Origin: Archilochus colubris
Lineage: Eukaryota > Chordata > Aves > Apodiformes > Trochilidae
Direction: 5' to 3'
Length of the DNA stretch: 64,000 bases
Assembly: GCA_023079485.1 (NCBI GenBank)
Contig: CM041084.1
Span: 105,796,967-105,860,966, forward strand
Below, in pieces: positions 36,401 through 48,960 of this stretch; the stretch's first letter is position 1, and each line of letters opens with the position of its first letter. The notes under the pieces were generated by a model. The model searched no databases and was not told the DNA's origin. It was given only the letters and a program-made list of their open reading frames with translations. Made by a program: the position numbers and the translations under genes.

Positions 36401-39400
36401 TCCCTTCTCTGCTTGGAAACCATCCACATGTATTGGGGAAAGTCAGGAATTTCACACTTACCTATCCAGCCAGCCTGCATGTACCCAGAGGGGTTGTTTT
36501 AAGTAATAATGATAGGACACTCTTTACAACTATGAGCTGTCAGCGTAGCCTACCTAGCAAGGGTGGCTGCCACCTCCAGTACGGGAAAGGATATTCCATT
36601 TCAACAGAATTTTTTTTGTGCTGATATGTGTGGCACAAGATCAAAGTTTTTAATGAAGTGAAATTAAAGTGTTAAACACAGCATAAAGACTCTAATAACT
36701 AAGGGAAAATTATCTTCCCTGCTTGTACCTCTTCTCAGTGAAAGTGTTATAGATACATCAGATAAATATAATAATATAAATTTATAAATATATAAATATA
36801 ATAACTGCAGGCTATATTATAAAATTGTCTCAGGATAATTATTTTCTGCATACTTGTGTTTTTATTTGTGAAATAGAAAAATGATGCAATTATACTTTTG
36901 GGGATGCTAGAAAACCACCAATCAACTATAATTTAGGGGAGACTTCTCAAAATGGATTGTTCACTGAGTTAATCTTTGGCTGAAATAAAATTTATTCTTG
37001 TAACAAATATTTCAACCAAATAGATTGTTGGTAATAGAAGATTAAAGGAGTCTGTGTTTTTAGCATTCTCTAATGATATACAAGTTGCTAGGAAAGCAGA
37101 GTGTTTCAAATCTCTGGTTAGATCAACACTATTTTGCTCAAAGGTTTGTGGACTTTGAATACTGATGCTTTCCTGTTTCCCAGTACATTTGTTTTTAGGC
37201 TATGTTGATTCACTTTAAAGGAATTTTAATAACTTTCTGTTGACAGCATGGACAGCTGGTCTTGAGAATTAGTGAAAATTCACTTGCTGACTGAGGAAGG
37301 AAGTGACATCAATGAGTTTCTGAATTCAGCCCCAGGGAAGAAGTGTGCTCCTCCAGAGTAGCCTTTCATGCCATTGTATTTCCAGTGATGCCTCAAGATG
37401 CAAATTGCATTATCAATCAAACATGTGGTTTCTACCTCAGACAAATATAAAAAAAAATTAACAGAAAGGCCAGGGAAGACCTTTGCAGGCATTCCTGATG
37501 CTGCTGAGGAAAACGTAAAGCAGAATTTATGGTAGTTCTTTCTTTGCTTACTCTTTGTTCTTTCTTTTGGTGATTTAAAAATTACAGAACCAAGGAAAAG
37601 GAAGCTGCAGAAATATCTCCGTGATATACCAGTAATGACGACATGGGATAAGCAGGACAGGGTTAAACAGGACAGAGATTAGCCAGACTAAGGGATAGAA
37701 AAGAGATCAAAATGAAGGTCACCAGCAAATTGAATACTGTGTTCTCCATTTATTTGCTAGATGAATCTCGTTCATCACAGAACAACTACGTGAATTTAAC
37801 AGAGTCAGCAGTTGTGCTCAGAAGACACCAAGGTCTGTAATAAGAGACGTTGCACATTAGGGTGGAAATACATTGGCATTTTTATATGGAGAGCTTGAGA
37901 ATTCCTGGTGTGTACTGTACTTTTGTTTATGGAGAAAAGCTACAAAAAGCAGTGAAAAAACATGAACAACATCTACACCACTGGAAGGGGATTCATTTCC
38001 CATCTGAGGCCTAACAATAGGGTGGTAGAAGGCTTTGTCATTGAAAGTAGCCAGATTTTAGTTTGTCCTTTCCTTGTTGTGGTTTGATTTTGTTTGTGGC
38101 TTTTTTGTTTGTTTGTTTTAATTTTTAATCTTGCAATGCCTACTCCTTAATGTTTTATTTCTGGCACCCTCCATTTCAAAATGGATGCTTCTGCTTAGCT
38201 GCTTTTTGATCACTTGTGGTGACCATCAGCATCCCCTAGAAGGCTTCAAGAAGGTCCACTAGAGAGAGGGCCCCAGAAGGACATGACCCAATGGGACGCC
38301 AGGAACTGTCAAAACACATCAAAAAGGGACACCTGAATTAGTCTCACAAAATGCAGGTAACTCTTTAGACTTGACATAGGTTTCATTTCTGTGACAGACC
38401 CACACATGGTGATTTCAAAATTTATGAGTTATTCCAGCGCCACTGCAATGAGGTAGCAGCCTATGCAAGATGAATGGATACACGGGAACTAACTAGGAAA
38501 TTTACTGTCACCTGGAAATATATATGGAAGCTGTCCAGCAGGTAGATAGTGTAATTCAAGTGATACATCTGCAGCTCAGACTGTATGTGAATGGCTTGCT
38601 CTTATCCTGTTCTTCCTCCAGAAATTTCTTTTTTCTACCTGTCATCTGGCAAACTGTCCCTAAATGTGCTGAATTGTGCAACTTGACCAGCCTTGAAAAC
38701 ACAAGTATATCAAAAGACCTTTATCATACACAACTATACTTCAATGATTATTTGAGTCAAAAGATGTACTCATCAGAACTATGATTCTCATTGGATGAGG
38801 CTCTGCTCTCCTGTCACTCTGATGGAGGTTAAACTAGTACAACGGGATTCCAATGTTGTTTTTTTATCAGGACTGGAGAAATAGACCAATCCCGAACAAC
38901 TTCTAGTGATTTTCTTTTGTGTATTTCCAGTTGCAAAAAGTGTAATAGATGGTTGGGTATCTGAGATAAATGGCCTTCTTGGGTTGACCTCAAGCTATAC
39001 AACTTTAGTAAAAAAAAATAAATTCAATTACAGCAAACTTTTCATACACTAATTAGTATACTAATTCCTGTTTCCAGTTGGGTTTTCCAATTCTTTTTTT
39101 AAAAATTTTTTTGCTTGCTTGTTCTTATAATAAGAAAGGTTTCCTTACTGAGAGGAATAAGGCATATTTTCTGATGTAATAACCACTACAGGACACCCAC
39201 ACGTGCCATAGTCGATGCTGTCACGAAGAACGACAACACTGACTCTTCAGCCTTATGCACACAACTTACACAGAGCACAACATAATTACACACAGTATGC
39301 CCTGCTTACTTCCATACAAAGGAATGTGATATTTGTGCAGGTTTACAGATTAATCTCCTGTAATTCCTTTTAATGTTAAACTATTTCCACTTCAAATATA

Positions 39401-39615
39401 ATTAAGATCACCAAGTACAAAAGATTTAGATTGGAAATATGAGTACACTCCAAAAGAACAAATAACAGCTTGATGCTGTTTCTTATGTTCAAATAATGGG
39501 ATACATCAAGGACTTTGGCAGCGTGTTTGTTCTCAAAGACTGAAGCAGTAGAAAAAAGAAGGTTTCATTCCAAAAGACTACTAGATTACTGCATTTAATT
39601 AGAGTGTAAAATAAA
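33475..39615. other. CHST9 intron, stretch without genes (b)
   Basis: After the moderately GC-rich 33475-33760 block, which may belong to the LTR-like unit, the sequence is AT-rich and non-coding. An AT-only-like patch lies at 36755-36810, and a cluster of short inverted repeats with TAAT cores at 35567-35642. No gene was recognised. Confidence 0.45.
36755..36810. repeat. AT-rich (ATAAAT)n low-complexity patch
   Basis: Almost pure A/T with repeated ATAAATAT units. Easily unwound simple sequence. Confidence 0.75.
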
Positions 39616-40231
39616 TCTTCCTTCCTTCCTTCCTTCCTTCCTTCCTTCCTTCCTTCCTTCCTTCCTTCCTTCCTTCCTTCCTTCCTTCCTTCCTTCCTTC
39701 CTTCCTTCCTTCCTTCCTTCCTTCCTTCCTTCCTTCCTTCCTTCCTTCCTTCTCTTCCTCCTTCCTTCCTTCCCTCTCTCCTCTTTCTCTCTCTCTCTTC
39801 CTTCCTTCCTTCCTTTCCTTCCTTCCTTCTCCTTCCTTCCTTCCTTCCTTCCTTCCTTCCTTCCTTCCTTCCTTCCTTCCTTCCTTCCTTCCTTCCTTCC
39901 TTCCTTCCTTCCTTCCTTCCTTCCTTCCTTCCTTCCTTCCTTCCTTCCTTCCTTCCTTCCTTCCTTCCTTCCTTCCTTCCTTCCTTCCTTCCTTCCTTCC
40001 TTCCTTCCTTCCTTCCTTCCTTCCTTCCTTCCTTCCTTCCTTCCTTCCTTCCTTCCTTCCTTCCTTCCTTCCTTCCTTCCTTCCTTCCTTCCTTCCTTCC
40101 TTCCTTCCTTCCTTCCTTCCTTCTCTCCTCCTCCTTCCTCCCTTCCTCCCTTCCTTCCTCCCTTCCTTCCTCCCTTCCTTCCTCCCTTCCTTCCTCCCTT
40201 CCTCCCTACCTCTCTTCCTCCCTTCCTTCCT
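39616..40231 (+). repeat. (CTTC)n tetranucleotide microsatellite, ~616 bp
   Basis: Uninterrupted TTCC/CTTC units occur at about 39616-39750 and about 39837-40120. They are split by a CT-rich scrambled segment (39752-39836) and followed by CCCTTCCTT-type variants to 40231. The plus strand is all pyrimidine apart from one A near 40208. The 221-codon minus-strand frame rich in Glu-Gly-Arg-Lys is a repeat artefact. Arrays of this size are unstable and often collapse in short-read assemblies, so the true length may differ. Confidence 0.98.
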
Positions 40232-43200
40232 GTTTTTCTGACTTAAAAGGAAAAAGTGTGACACAGGTTATTTTCGGCGCAAGCCTCTAACCTGGCACAC
40301 AAAGATCAAAACAATAATAAACACAGAACCACACATTTCCTATAAATTATCTACACAGTTTCTGAGATCTGTAAGCAACACAGCTCCTGCAGATGTGCAC
40401 AGCATTCCCTCCTCCTTCTAACAAGGAATTCAGAAAACTGAAGCTGCTTAGTGAAAGTATTTTCTGCAAAACATAGTTTAGCTTACTTTTGCACCTCTGT
40501 GATAATTATGCAGCTGAATATGATTACAGTGGCCTAAAATGTATTAATCACAACTTCATGGTATTGCATAATCCTTCTCAGCTGTCACGATGCCAACTAA
40601 TAAGTTGTCCTGGCAGTAGGAAACATAAAAAGAAACCCAAGTTGATACTGATTGAAGCAAATGAAGGAAAGTTGGCCATCTCAAAACACTGAAACTCTCA
40701 CAGCATTCCAAGTTCTCCCTAGCTAATTTTTTGTGATTACTTTTGATATGAAAACAGACCTTTAATTGTCAGTCTCTAATAAGGATGCAGGACTGTTCCC
40801 TGGGAGGTTCAAAGAACCCTGGGAAACTGTATAGTGCTCAAGTAGCCAAATATCTTGTGTTGATTAACATACACCATTCAATTTCCACCTAATAAAGTAT
40901 TAACAAAAAGAAACTCCAAATTAAAAAAAAAAAAAAGAAATTGGACTGACAAAGAAACATTAGTCTTAATAGGACTGAGGGCCCTCATTCATTAATTATG
41001 CTGTGCATAAAAAAAGAGGTGGGGATGTAAATCAAATCCATTCCCGGATCAAATCCTCCATTGCCTAACATTGTGTAACTGTATGTACCTCAAGGAGATG
41101 TTAGAATATAAATTAATTAAAAATCTGAAGTTGTACCTGCCCTCTGCCCCAACAGCACTGGTAAATTTTTCCAGATTAGACAGAATTACCAGGATGCCCA
41201 CTAACAGAATTAGTAGACAACCCAGTTCGACAGTTTTCTTCTAGAAGGCTGTGCTTTATATACCCGGGAAAAGGGAAAGCAAAAAATTTGTCACCTTTTT
41301 CCTTTAAGGATGGGAGATTAGAGATATATTAATATTCCATATTTGTGAAGCATGCCATAGCATGTTTAGTTTTAACATTAACACAATATTGATATCTTGG
41401 TTTGGATGGATTCCAGATGAACATCACGTGTATTTTCAGTGCCTATTTGGCATTCCCCCTGCATTTAACAAGCACGGATTGTCTCAGTTTTGTTTCATAA
41501 CTCACTATGCAACTGCTTTGGAAGGCTTTTTCCTTTCATTCAACTACTTTACAACTTTTTCAGATTCCTGCTCTGTTGAGGAACTGAATGAACCAAATCG
41601 TGGATTATTACTCATCTGCAATTAGGCGGCAAAGATCACTTAATTCTGGCTTAGCAGATGTATTTCTTCAAACTCTGTCACAATGAGATCAAAATCCTAA
41701 GGTAGAAACTGCCTCTGTTCTCACACTGCATGGGCCATTGCTTTTTCATTTGAAATCACATGGAAAGCTTTGGCTTTCACATTGCTTGCCAGGTATAGTG
41801 TTTTACATTATGATCATCTAGAGGATAGGTCATCTAGCCTGTTAAAATGCCTTTTTAACTACACTCCACTGTTGAGCTCAATTGCTTATGCAGATATCTT
41901 CCACAAAATAGGTTTCTGGGCTTTGACACGAAAGAAGTTGTTGCCACCCCTCAGCTGGTCCATTGCAGCTGCCTGTATCAAGGTCCCTAGTATGTGTTAA
42001 ATGAGGGACTTTGATTTTTTTCTACTGAAGGAAAACTATCAGACATTTACTCTAAGAACAGCATGGTAAGAGCTGTCATAATGGAAAAAACCACAGAGAG
42101 CAACTCTAAGGTCTGGTGCTTGAACCTACATACTCAGACCCCAGACATAAACAAGGCTATGGACATACAGCTGTCTCTTTAACATACCCTGTTGTGGGCT
42201 GAGGCAGCTGAAGCTTTGCATTGCACTCCCACTAAGGCTGAAAAATTGCAGTAGTTTGGCTTTGGTTTGGGTTTCTGCTTGGTTTCTCTCCCTGTTAAGA
42301 ACATAGAGTTGCCCCTTCCCAGCCGAGGAACATGACTGCAGTGAGAATTTGCAGTCAGATTAACCATGCTGAAGCAAAGCCACACAGAGTCTTGACCATT
42401 CCAATCTGGCATATCCTAAAGAAGGTCAGCATTTGATTTTTCACTTGTAATGAAGATGGGTTGATACCCATTCCCGAAGCACGCTATCCCCATTTAATCT
42501 TAATACCCTGGAAAATGAAGATGAAGGCGCCAGGACTGATGGGAAGCAGTACACAAGCTCCTAGAGTGTTATGTCCACAGAAACTTATTTTGACTCACCT
42601 GCTAGGGCAATTACACCACAAAGAGCTGAGCTACAGAGCTTCTCGGCTGTGAATCAGAAGCAGTGCAAGATGAGCATGCAGCAAGCCCAAACAGGGGTGG
42701 AAAAATCCAGCTTCTTGGCACTAATTACAAAGTAGAGTCCCACAGCAAATTCTCCATGGGAAGCCTTAGTCTACAGTTTCTGTATTTCAGAAATAAAAAG
42801 GACATGAATTGTCTATGCAAAATAAGGCCAGGAAGTGACCAGTGGTGATGAGAGCAAATATTCTTTCAATTTACTACTTACTCTGAGCTATGCCTACATA
42901 AATAAACTGTACTTGTGTGAATCTGCCATGTTTCTTTGTCTAAGGTCTAAAAGTGCCACTCTAAGTCATTCTCTTAGCACACTGGCCTCAAATAACATAT
43001 CTGAAATTATCTGGAAGTAAAATATTCCCCAATGAGAATGTGGCACTTCCAGAAACACAGTAATCATGTTTACAAGGAAGGTTACATGCAGGGGAATCTG
43101 AAATTAATCCACTAGTAAAGAACAGAGTGAAAAAGGAAAAAGTGAAATAGGATCCCCTTAAAATAGAACCTTAACACCTGGAAAACTCAAAAATTTCTCT

Positions 43201-43372
43201 AAACAGGATAATCTTATAGTGAAAAACAAACAGGAGGAAAAGAGGCAAAGAGAAACACAGCTAGAATATAATATTTTCTAATGCATGGCTCTGAATGAAG
43301 ATTGGTCTGATACAAAACAAAAACCCACAGCAATCAGTTGCTGCAGGGAGTACAAATTTATCTGTGTTTTGT

Positions 43373-43454
43373 ATAACTACAGTATGACCTTTTACAACCA
43401 GCTCTTGTGCTTGAATTCAGCTGTAGTTATTGCAAGTCATTTGTAAAAGGTCAT
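43373..43454. repeat. Two interleaved perfect inverted repeats
   Basis: ATGACCTTTTACAA (43384-43397) is the exact reverse complement of TTGTAAAAGGTCAT (43441-43454), and ATAACTACAG (43373-43382) of CTGTAGTTAT (43421-43430). The two pairs interleave, so one strand could pair either stem or form a pseudoknot-like fold. Each long arm holds a TGACCT/AGGTCA nuclear-receptor half-site. No terminal duplication suggesting a transposon was seen. Confidence 0.7.
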
Positions 43455-43963
43455 CCATGACTGAGAATTTAATATGAATCCAAGATGCACACGGGTTCAG
43501 GTGTGTGCTACTCAAAAGAATCTAGGGAGAGAGAAGGGGGGTGGAAGCTCAACTATTGTGAAAGATTCAGTTCTCAAATGGATTTGGATAGTTTGGCAAA
43601 AGTGATTAATCTAAGCAGCAAATTTCTGCTATGTGTATGAGAATTACTACAGAGTGCACAGTTTTTGTATTTGTAATTGATGACTATGTTACTGAAATGC
43701 TACCAGAGGAGGTTATGTTACTAAATAAGGCTACTTATTTGCTTATTGTAATTTGACTCAAATTTTAAATGTCTACAGCACCATAAAACCTCTTATTCCC
43801 ACTGTTTCTCCATTATAAGAAAAGAATGGACACTTGGTTGTTATTATTACAAAGAAATAAGGTTCTCAGATATAGATAGTTTATAGCCCTATTAAACATC
43901 TATACCTGACTATCTGCATAAACAACTTTAGTAGTGCTTAGGTTTTTTTTCCTTTGTTTGCTT

Positions 43964-43994
43964 GTTTTGTTTTGTTTTGTTTTGTTTTTTTTTT
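43964..43994 (+). repeat. (TTTTG)n microsatellite
   Basis: Several TTTTG units passing into a T run. Confidence 0.85.
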
Positions 43995-45533
43995 GCAAAG
44001 CAGACCTAAACAGGTGATATTTTAAGGAGTTCCTTACAAGAAGAGCCTATAATGATGCATAAGCAATTCTCAAAAGGAAAAGTTCAACAGATATATGAAA
44101 TCATTTTAGTCATGTTCTCTCAAAGTGCTCATTCAATTTCAGGAAGTTCAAACAGGGTAGTTTACTTAGATAAAAAAAAAGATACAATAATTTAGGGGTA
44201 GAAAAAAAAGAAAATTAATGTAAGAGAGAACCAACATTAGTTATTTAAACAAGATCTTATGAAACCATCTCCCAAAAACCCAGAACTGATTTTAAAGAGC
44301 AGCCTGTAAAGGATTCACTATATGAAAGCACATTTAAGCTTTTCAAAAACATATTCTTGTATGCTTAATGTCTTTAAAGCCAAATCTGCAGATCAGGCTT
44401 GTAATCTGCCATACTTCAGTTAGAGGAGTAGCAACTGAGTGTATATTGCACATCTTGTGGCTACTTGCATCCACCTCCTTTCCCACAGGTGAAACACCCT
44501 GATGCTCCAAGCCTCATAAACAGCACCACACTCTGCTTTAGCAGGAACTTTTTGCTTCCTTTAGAAATGCCCTTTGTGCCTCCTTCTGTGTGCCATCCTT
44601 GCTCTGCCAACTTGGATAGGGGTGGTGGTGCTCAACAGTGGAAAGCAAGTTCAAGTGGAGAAATCATCATGAGAACAGAACTCACGTATGTCACTGAAAA
44701 CACACTTAAATGTTTCCTTTTAATTAAACAGAGACTGAAAATAACAGCAGTAAGGTGGAACAGTGGTACTCAGAAACTGCAAAGCACTCCAATGCCAAAA
44801 GCATAAATGATGCACTCACTGCACCCGTGGGATCACTTGGGCAGAGTCCAAGGAGATGTTCTCAGGTAGAGCACACCTTTTCCTTGCCCAGACAATGGAT
44901 TGTCAAATGGGCTTTAAAACCACACCTGCGGGATTTGTACACACAAGCGTTTTCTGCCCACAAAATCTACTGCTGCTGCTTTCAAAGAGCCATATGCACA
45001 TACCAAAAGCTGGTACCTAGCCACAATTTGCATCCATGGAACATGCAGGTGCAGTTTTATGGAGACCTATGAGAGGAATGTGACCATATAGCACACAACT
45101 ACTATTTACCTCGCAGCCTTCACATAGCAGCTGAGGAATCTTCCCGTGGGACGTGCCACACCAGGCACAGCAAAGGGAGGCAGAATTTATGGCTGAAACT
45201 GCAGCTTCATGACCAGCAAACTGATTTAAGAGCCAAGACTACCCAGTCCCAGTTTGTAAGACATGGCTGTGGACTAATGCTGGTAGTGATGACAATGCCC
45301 CAAACTGAGGGTCAGATTAATGTGCCTTCTCCAATGGCAAAAAAGAAATACTGAGAGAGTTCATAGCATCAAGTGATTAAAAATATTTTTTTTTAGGACT
45401 GAAAAAACACACCTCGTTTATGCTTTCCCAGTGAACTGTACTCTTTTTTCAAGGCATTAAAAAATAATCCTTCATGCCTGACATGAATCAGTATGTGAAT
45501 TACTGACCAAGTTTGCTTCAGCAAGTGGCAAAC

Positions 45534-45597
45534 TCACAGAATTACAGAATGTAAGAGTTGGAAGGGACCTCGAAAAATCATTGAGTCCAACCCCTAA
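45534..45597 (-). mobile_element. CR1 LINE 3' tail remnant, inverted
   Basis: The plus strand reads CACAGAATTACAGAATGTAAG followed by an AGTTGGAAGGGACCTCG block, then AAATCATTGAGTCCAACCCC. This is the reverse complement of a CR1 terminus of the subfamily ending GGTTGGACT...GGTCCCTTCCAAC. Only the terminus remains. Confidence 0.85.
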
Positions 45598-47009
45598 CTA
45601 CTCATAACATGGTGCTTTCATTCACGTGCAAATTACAAATTTTTCACTGAATTAAACACTCAGGAAAAGAGACATTTCTCTTTTCTTCTGGCAGAAGAAC
45701 ACAGTCAGTATTGTATCTGATTAACAAAAATTATTATTGGGTTCTTGCTAACTGAGGACAAGGTCTTCACATATTTTCACAGATCAAGGGGAAAATGTAT
45801 ATTTCTTTTTAGCTTATTATTAGTACTGATTTGTAATGGACATCATGCTTTATATGAAATCTAATTAAAGAATGTGAAAAGAAACAAAAAGAACATGTGG
45901 AAAAAATCCCTTCAGATTATAAAGAAGTTTGGAGTAAAGCCATACCAATTACTATTACTTAAATATTAAGTGAAGGGGAAAAAAAACCAATTTGACAGAA
46001 CTGAATTTCCTGCCTGAAATCTTGATAAGATCTGAAAAAGAAAATGTTATAATTGAGCATGCACTTCCTACACAACTTTTCAGCATCACTAATATATTGA
46101 CCTACTGCTATAATTAAAATGATTTATGTACTTTGTATGTTTACAATATTAGGGCCAGGTCAAACTACTCCACGTATATGATAAGCAAATCTTCAGAAAA
46201 ATTAATTTTATTATCTTGATGTTGCTGGCAGGGAGTGAAAGCAGTGGCCCTAATTTTTTAAATGGATGGTTAATTAGATGTATAGCTAGAGACACTGGAA
46301 TAGCAGAGCTGCAAACATCTTACAGTTTCAGCTTTCTTCTGCTTAAATGAATACATCATTAATGTCCTTACTTTCAACACTTTTTGCCCCAGGATCACAG
46401 AAAAAATTAGAAACACTGCTGGTTGCTACTATATAGCACCAATGTTAAATGTAGTAACAAATAAACCCATTGGAATAATGGCAGCTGGAGTTATAGATAG
46501 CATGACACAAACTCAGAGAAAATAAGTCATAAAGAAATTACTCATTTTTTATTCTCATTTCTGAGGATACAGGATAGACCAATGCTATTAGCACAATGTG
46601 GACTCGTGTTTCTTTGCTGGAAAGCAAATGGCATCATGAAACCACCCACTCATGCTCAACAGCCAAATAATCTTAGCTAAAAATACCACTTCAGACAAGC
46701 TACAGACACACAGCTTTTCTTAGGGTTTGGTTTCACGATTGCCTTAAGCTGCTCAATTTCTGGCAAAAACAGACAGCCCAGCTCTTGCTGGAGCTGTAGT
46801 GACTGATGTGCTCTTCCTCCTACCTTGTGCCAACACTGGTGCAGTTGCATTGAGAGGTCAAGATGCATCACAGGCTTGATTCTGCTAAAAACTCTCATTT
46901 TGCTTAATAGCCTGATTTTCAATCATATCAGGCTCTGGGGACACCTTATAGCACCCTTCCTGTATCTAGGGGACCATGGCAATGCTGGAGAGGGAATTTT
47001 AACACGGGC
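45598..47009. other. CHST9 intron, stretch without genes (d)
   Basis: AT-rich single-copy-looking DNA; no gene, RNA or recognisable repeat seen. Confidence 0.45.
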
Positions 47010-47227
47010 ATGTAGGGACAGGATGACAGGGGGGACAGTTTCAAACTGAAAAGGGTGAAATTAGATTAGATATTAGGGAGAAATTCTTCATTGTGAGGAC
47101 GGTGAGACATTGGCACAGGCTTTCCAGGTATGTTCTGGCTACCTCCTCCCTGGAAGTGTTCAAGGTCAGGGGAACTGGAAGTGGGTGATCTTTAAGGTCC
47201 CTTCCAACCCCAACTATCATATGAGTC
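47010..47227 (+). mobile_element. CR1 LINE 3' fragment with internal deletion
   Basis: CR1 landmarks are GGACAGTTTCAAACTGAAAA near 47034, TTAGATTAGATATTAGGGAG near 47063, GGTGAGACATTGGCACAGG near 47101, CTCCCTGGAAGTGTTCAAGG near 47147, then directly GGTGATCTTTAAGGTCCC and TTCCAACCCC. The usual block of about 60 bases around GCAACCTGGTCTAGTGGAAG is missing, so this copy has lost it. Confidence 0.9.
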
Positions 47228-47281
47228 AATAATTAAGCTCCAAAAATTAAGCTCCAGTATTTTACTTTAAGTAAAATACTG
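47228..47281. repeat. Direct repeat and 12-bp palindrome abutting the CR1 end
   Basis: AATTAAGCTCC occurs twice in tandem (about 47231-47255). It is followed by CAGTATTTTACT (47255-47266), three bases, and AGTAAAATACTG (47270-47281), a perfect inverted repeat. It begins right after the CR1 terminus, so it may reflect insertion-site rearrangement. Confidence 0.7.
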
Positions 47282-47516
47282 AGGCCCAACTCTTCACACC
47301 AGCTCTGCTTTTCAGAAATGCATGGTCACATAGCTCCCTGTCTTTCATGAACTGGGATGAGATCTGTCATCTCACCACTTTGTAAGGCAGAGAAGTGTAA
47401 CCATCATAGGTTTCACAAATGGTGACCTGGAGCTCAGGAACTGAGTGCCTGCTCTAATATCACATATGAAGTTGGTCAAAAGGTATTCTCTTAGGCAGTT
47501 AATGGCATTAGTCCTT

Positions 47517-47549
47517 TGCCAACCCAGTCTGTTCCATGATTCGATGATT
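47517..47549 (+). mobile_element. Possible CR1 tail remnant
   Basis: CCAACCCAGTCTGTTCCATG followed by ATTCGATGATTC resembles a CR1 terminus with two tail octamers. No body is recognisable upstream, so the call is weak. Confidence 0.4.
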
Positions 47550-47999
47550 CTTTATCAGCTCATCTCAGTGCATCCGCTGGGCAGGTGGAGATGTGTGGCT
47601 GGGAACAGCACTGGGGACAAGAAGTCCCCTGCGGGGGAAGCTCACACGTAGGCCAGCATAAAACTCTTGTATAGCCACTTCCACAGAGCCCTCATCTTCC
47701 CAACTGCTACTGAACCATCAGCACCAGAATACCAAGATTTGTCATAAATGACTGACCAGTTCAGGGCTGCACAGGACTTCTTTATTTTACTTCTACTTAT
47801 TTTACTTTAAACTTTTAATACTCAGATACACTGTCCATTTGTCTTTCCCAAAGGTGTTCGATAACAACTCTCAAAAGATTTCTTAAGGGAACTTAAGAGG
47901 CAGAGAACTATAGAGAACATCTTTGGCAGGGGGTTATAAAAGCAAGTGTTTATAAGACAGGAAACAGAGCATAAATATATGAGAGAGAACAGTCAGTTG
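47550..47999. other. Intronic stretch, no feature seen
   Basis: No gene or repeat was recognised here. Confidence 0.4.
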
Positions 48000-48960
48000 T
48001 CACTGTGGAATAAAGTCACCAGTGGAGTCCTCAGTCTCATGCTCTTCAACGTGTTCCAAAAAGCATCCAAGAAAGGTACCAAAAAGGGAAATGACAACAT
48101 TTGCTGGTGATCTTCATTTGTTTGGAATGATGAAGGCTAAATAAGTTTTTACAAGACTAAGTTGGTGATAAAAAGACACGTGAAGTGCAAATCATGCAAA
48201 GTGATGCTAGAAAACTTTCAGGGGCAAACTTTTTAATTTAAACTCAAAAGTGATGCACTCTAAATTGAATTATGAGCTCATGGCTCCTCAGCAATGAAAT
48301 CCTGAGGTGGTAAAACTGCATAAATATGATCTCCACTCTCACAAGTTAGAGAAAGCAAATTGAAGACCAGAATAAAAAATTAAAAAAACCCAACATTGTG
48401 TTTCTGCATATACACTCACTTGTATCTTATATATTACATGCAATTCTGGTCCTTCCACTGATGTGGAGAATTAGAGAAGAACAAAGGAGCCTAAATTGGT
48501 GGACTGAAAGTATGAAGTGGCTTACAAGGAGCAACAGCTTCTAAACCTGGCAGAGCAATGATCCAGAGGAGACACAATAGAGATCTGTGAAATCATAAGT
48601 GACATGGAAGGGGTGAATCAGAACTGTTTGCTGCCTCTTCTAACACAGGGCCAGGGGCATCAGATGAAGCAGGCAGATGGCAGGTTGAAAAAAAACATGA
48701 GGAAGCAGCTCTCCATGCAACTGGGAAAGGAAACTCGGCAACTCCTTGCCAGGGGATGTTACGGCTGCTAAAACTTTACATGGATTCAGGGGACAACTGA
48801 ACAAGCTGAGAGATGGGAAGTCCTTTGGGGTTTGATAAGCAAACTGAAACTACCTCTGGTGCAGGAAGTCCCTGAAACACAAACTGCTGGAGTTCGGGAA
48901 GCTCACGAGGAGGTTTCACATTTCTGAGAGGATACAGAGCAAGGCAGAGCTCTGACCTGA
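48000..48960 (+). mobile_element. Ancient CR1-like LINE fragment
   Basis: A strongly diverged plus-strand element. Recognisable pieces in CR1 order are CACCAGTGGAGTCCTCAGTC near 48018 (end of the RT region), a weakened CAACATTTGCTGGTGATCTT block near 48096, GATCCAGAGGAGACACAATA near 48561, GATCTGTGAAATCATAAGTG near 48583, a diverged GGCCAGGGGCATCAGATGAA block near 48650, CAACTCCTTGCCAGGGGATG near 48739, and a CAGAGCTCTGACCTGATCCA end near 48945. It is far more decayed than the other copies, so it is older. Boundaries are approximate. Confidence 0.7.

Larger units (their letters stand above)
40232..45533. other. CHST9 intron, stretch without genes (c)
   Basis: Non-coding AT-rich sequence. Features inside are an inverted-repeat pair at 43373-43454 and a (TTTTG)n run at 43964-43994. 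The open frames near 44465-45072 and elsewhere have no recognisable homology or splice signals. Confidence 0.45.

Noticed and set aside
38524..38784. Possible CHST9 upstream exon on the minus strand (a LEEEQ-like translation near 38600)
   Set aside because: It lacks the hydrophobic anchor expected before such a motif and has stops in the neighbouring frames; coincidental.
39599..40264. Minus-strand Glu-Gly-Arg-Lys repeat protein
   Set aside because: Translation of the (CTTC)n microsatellite.
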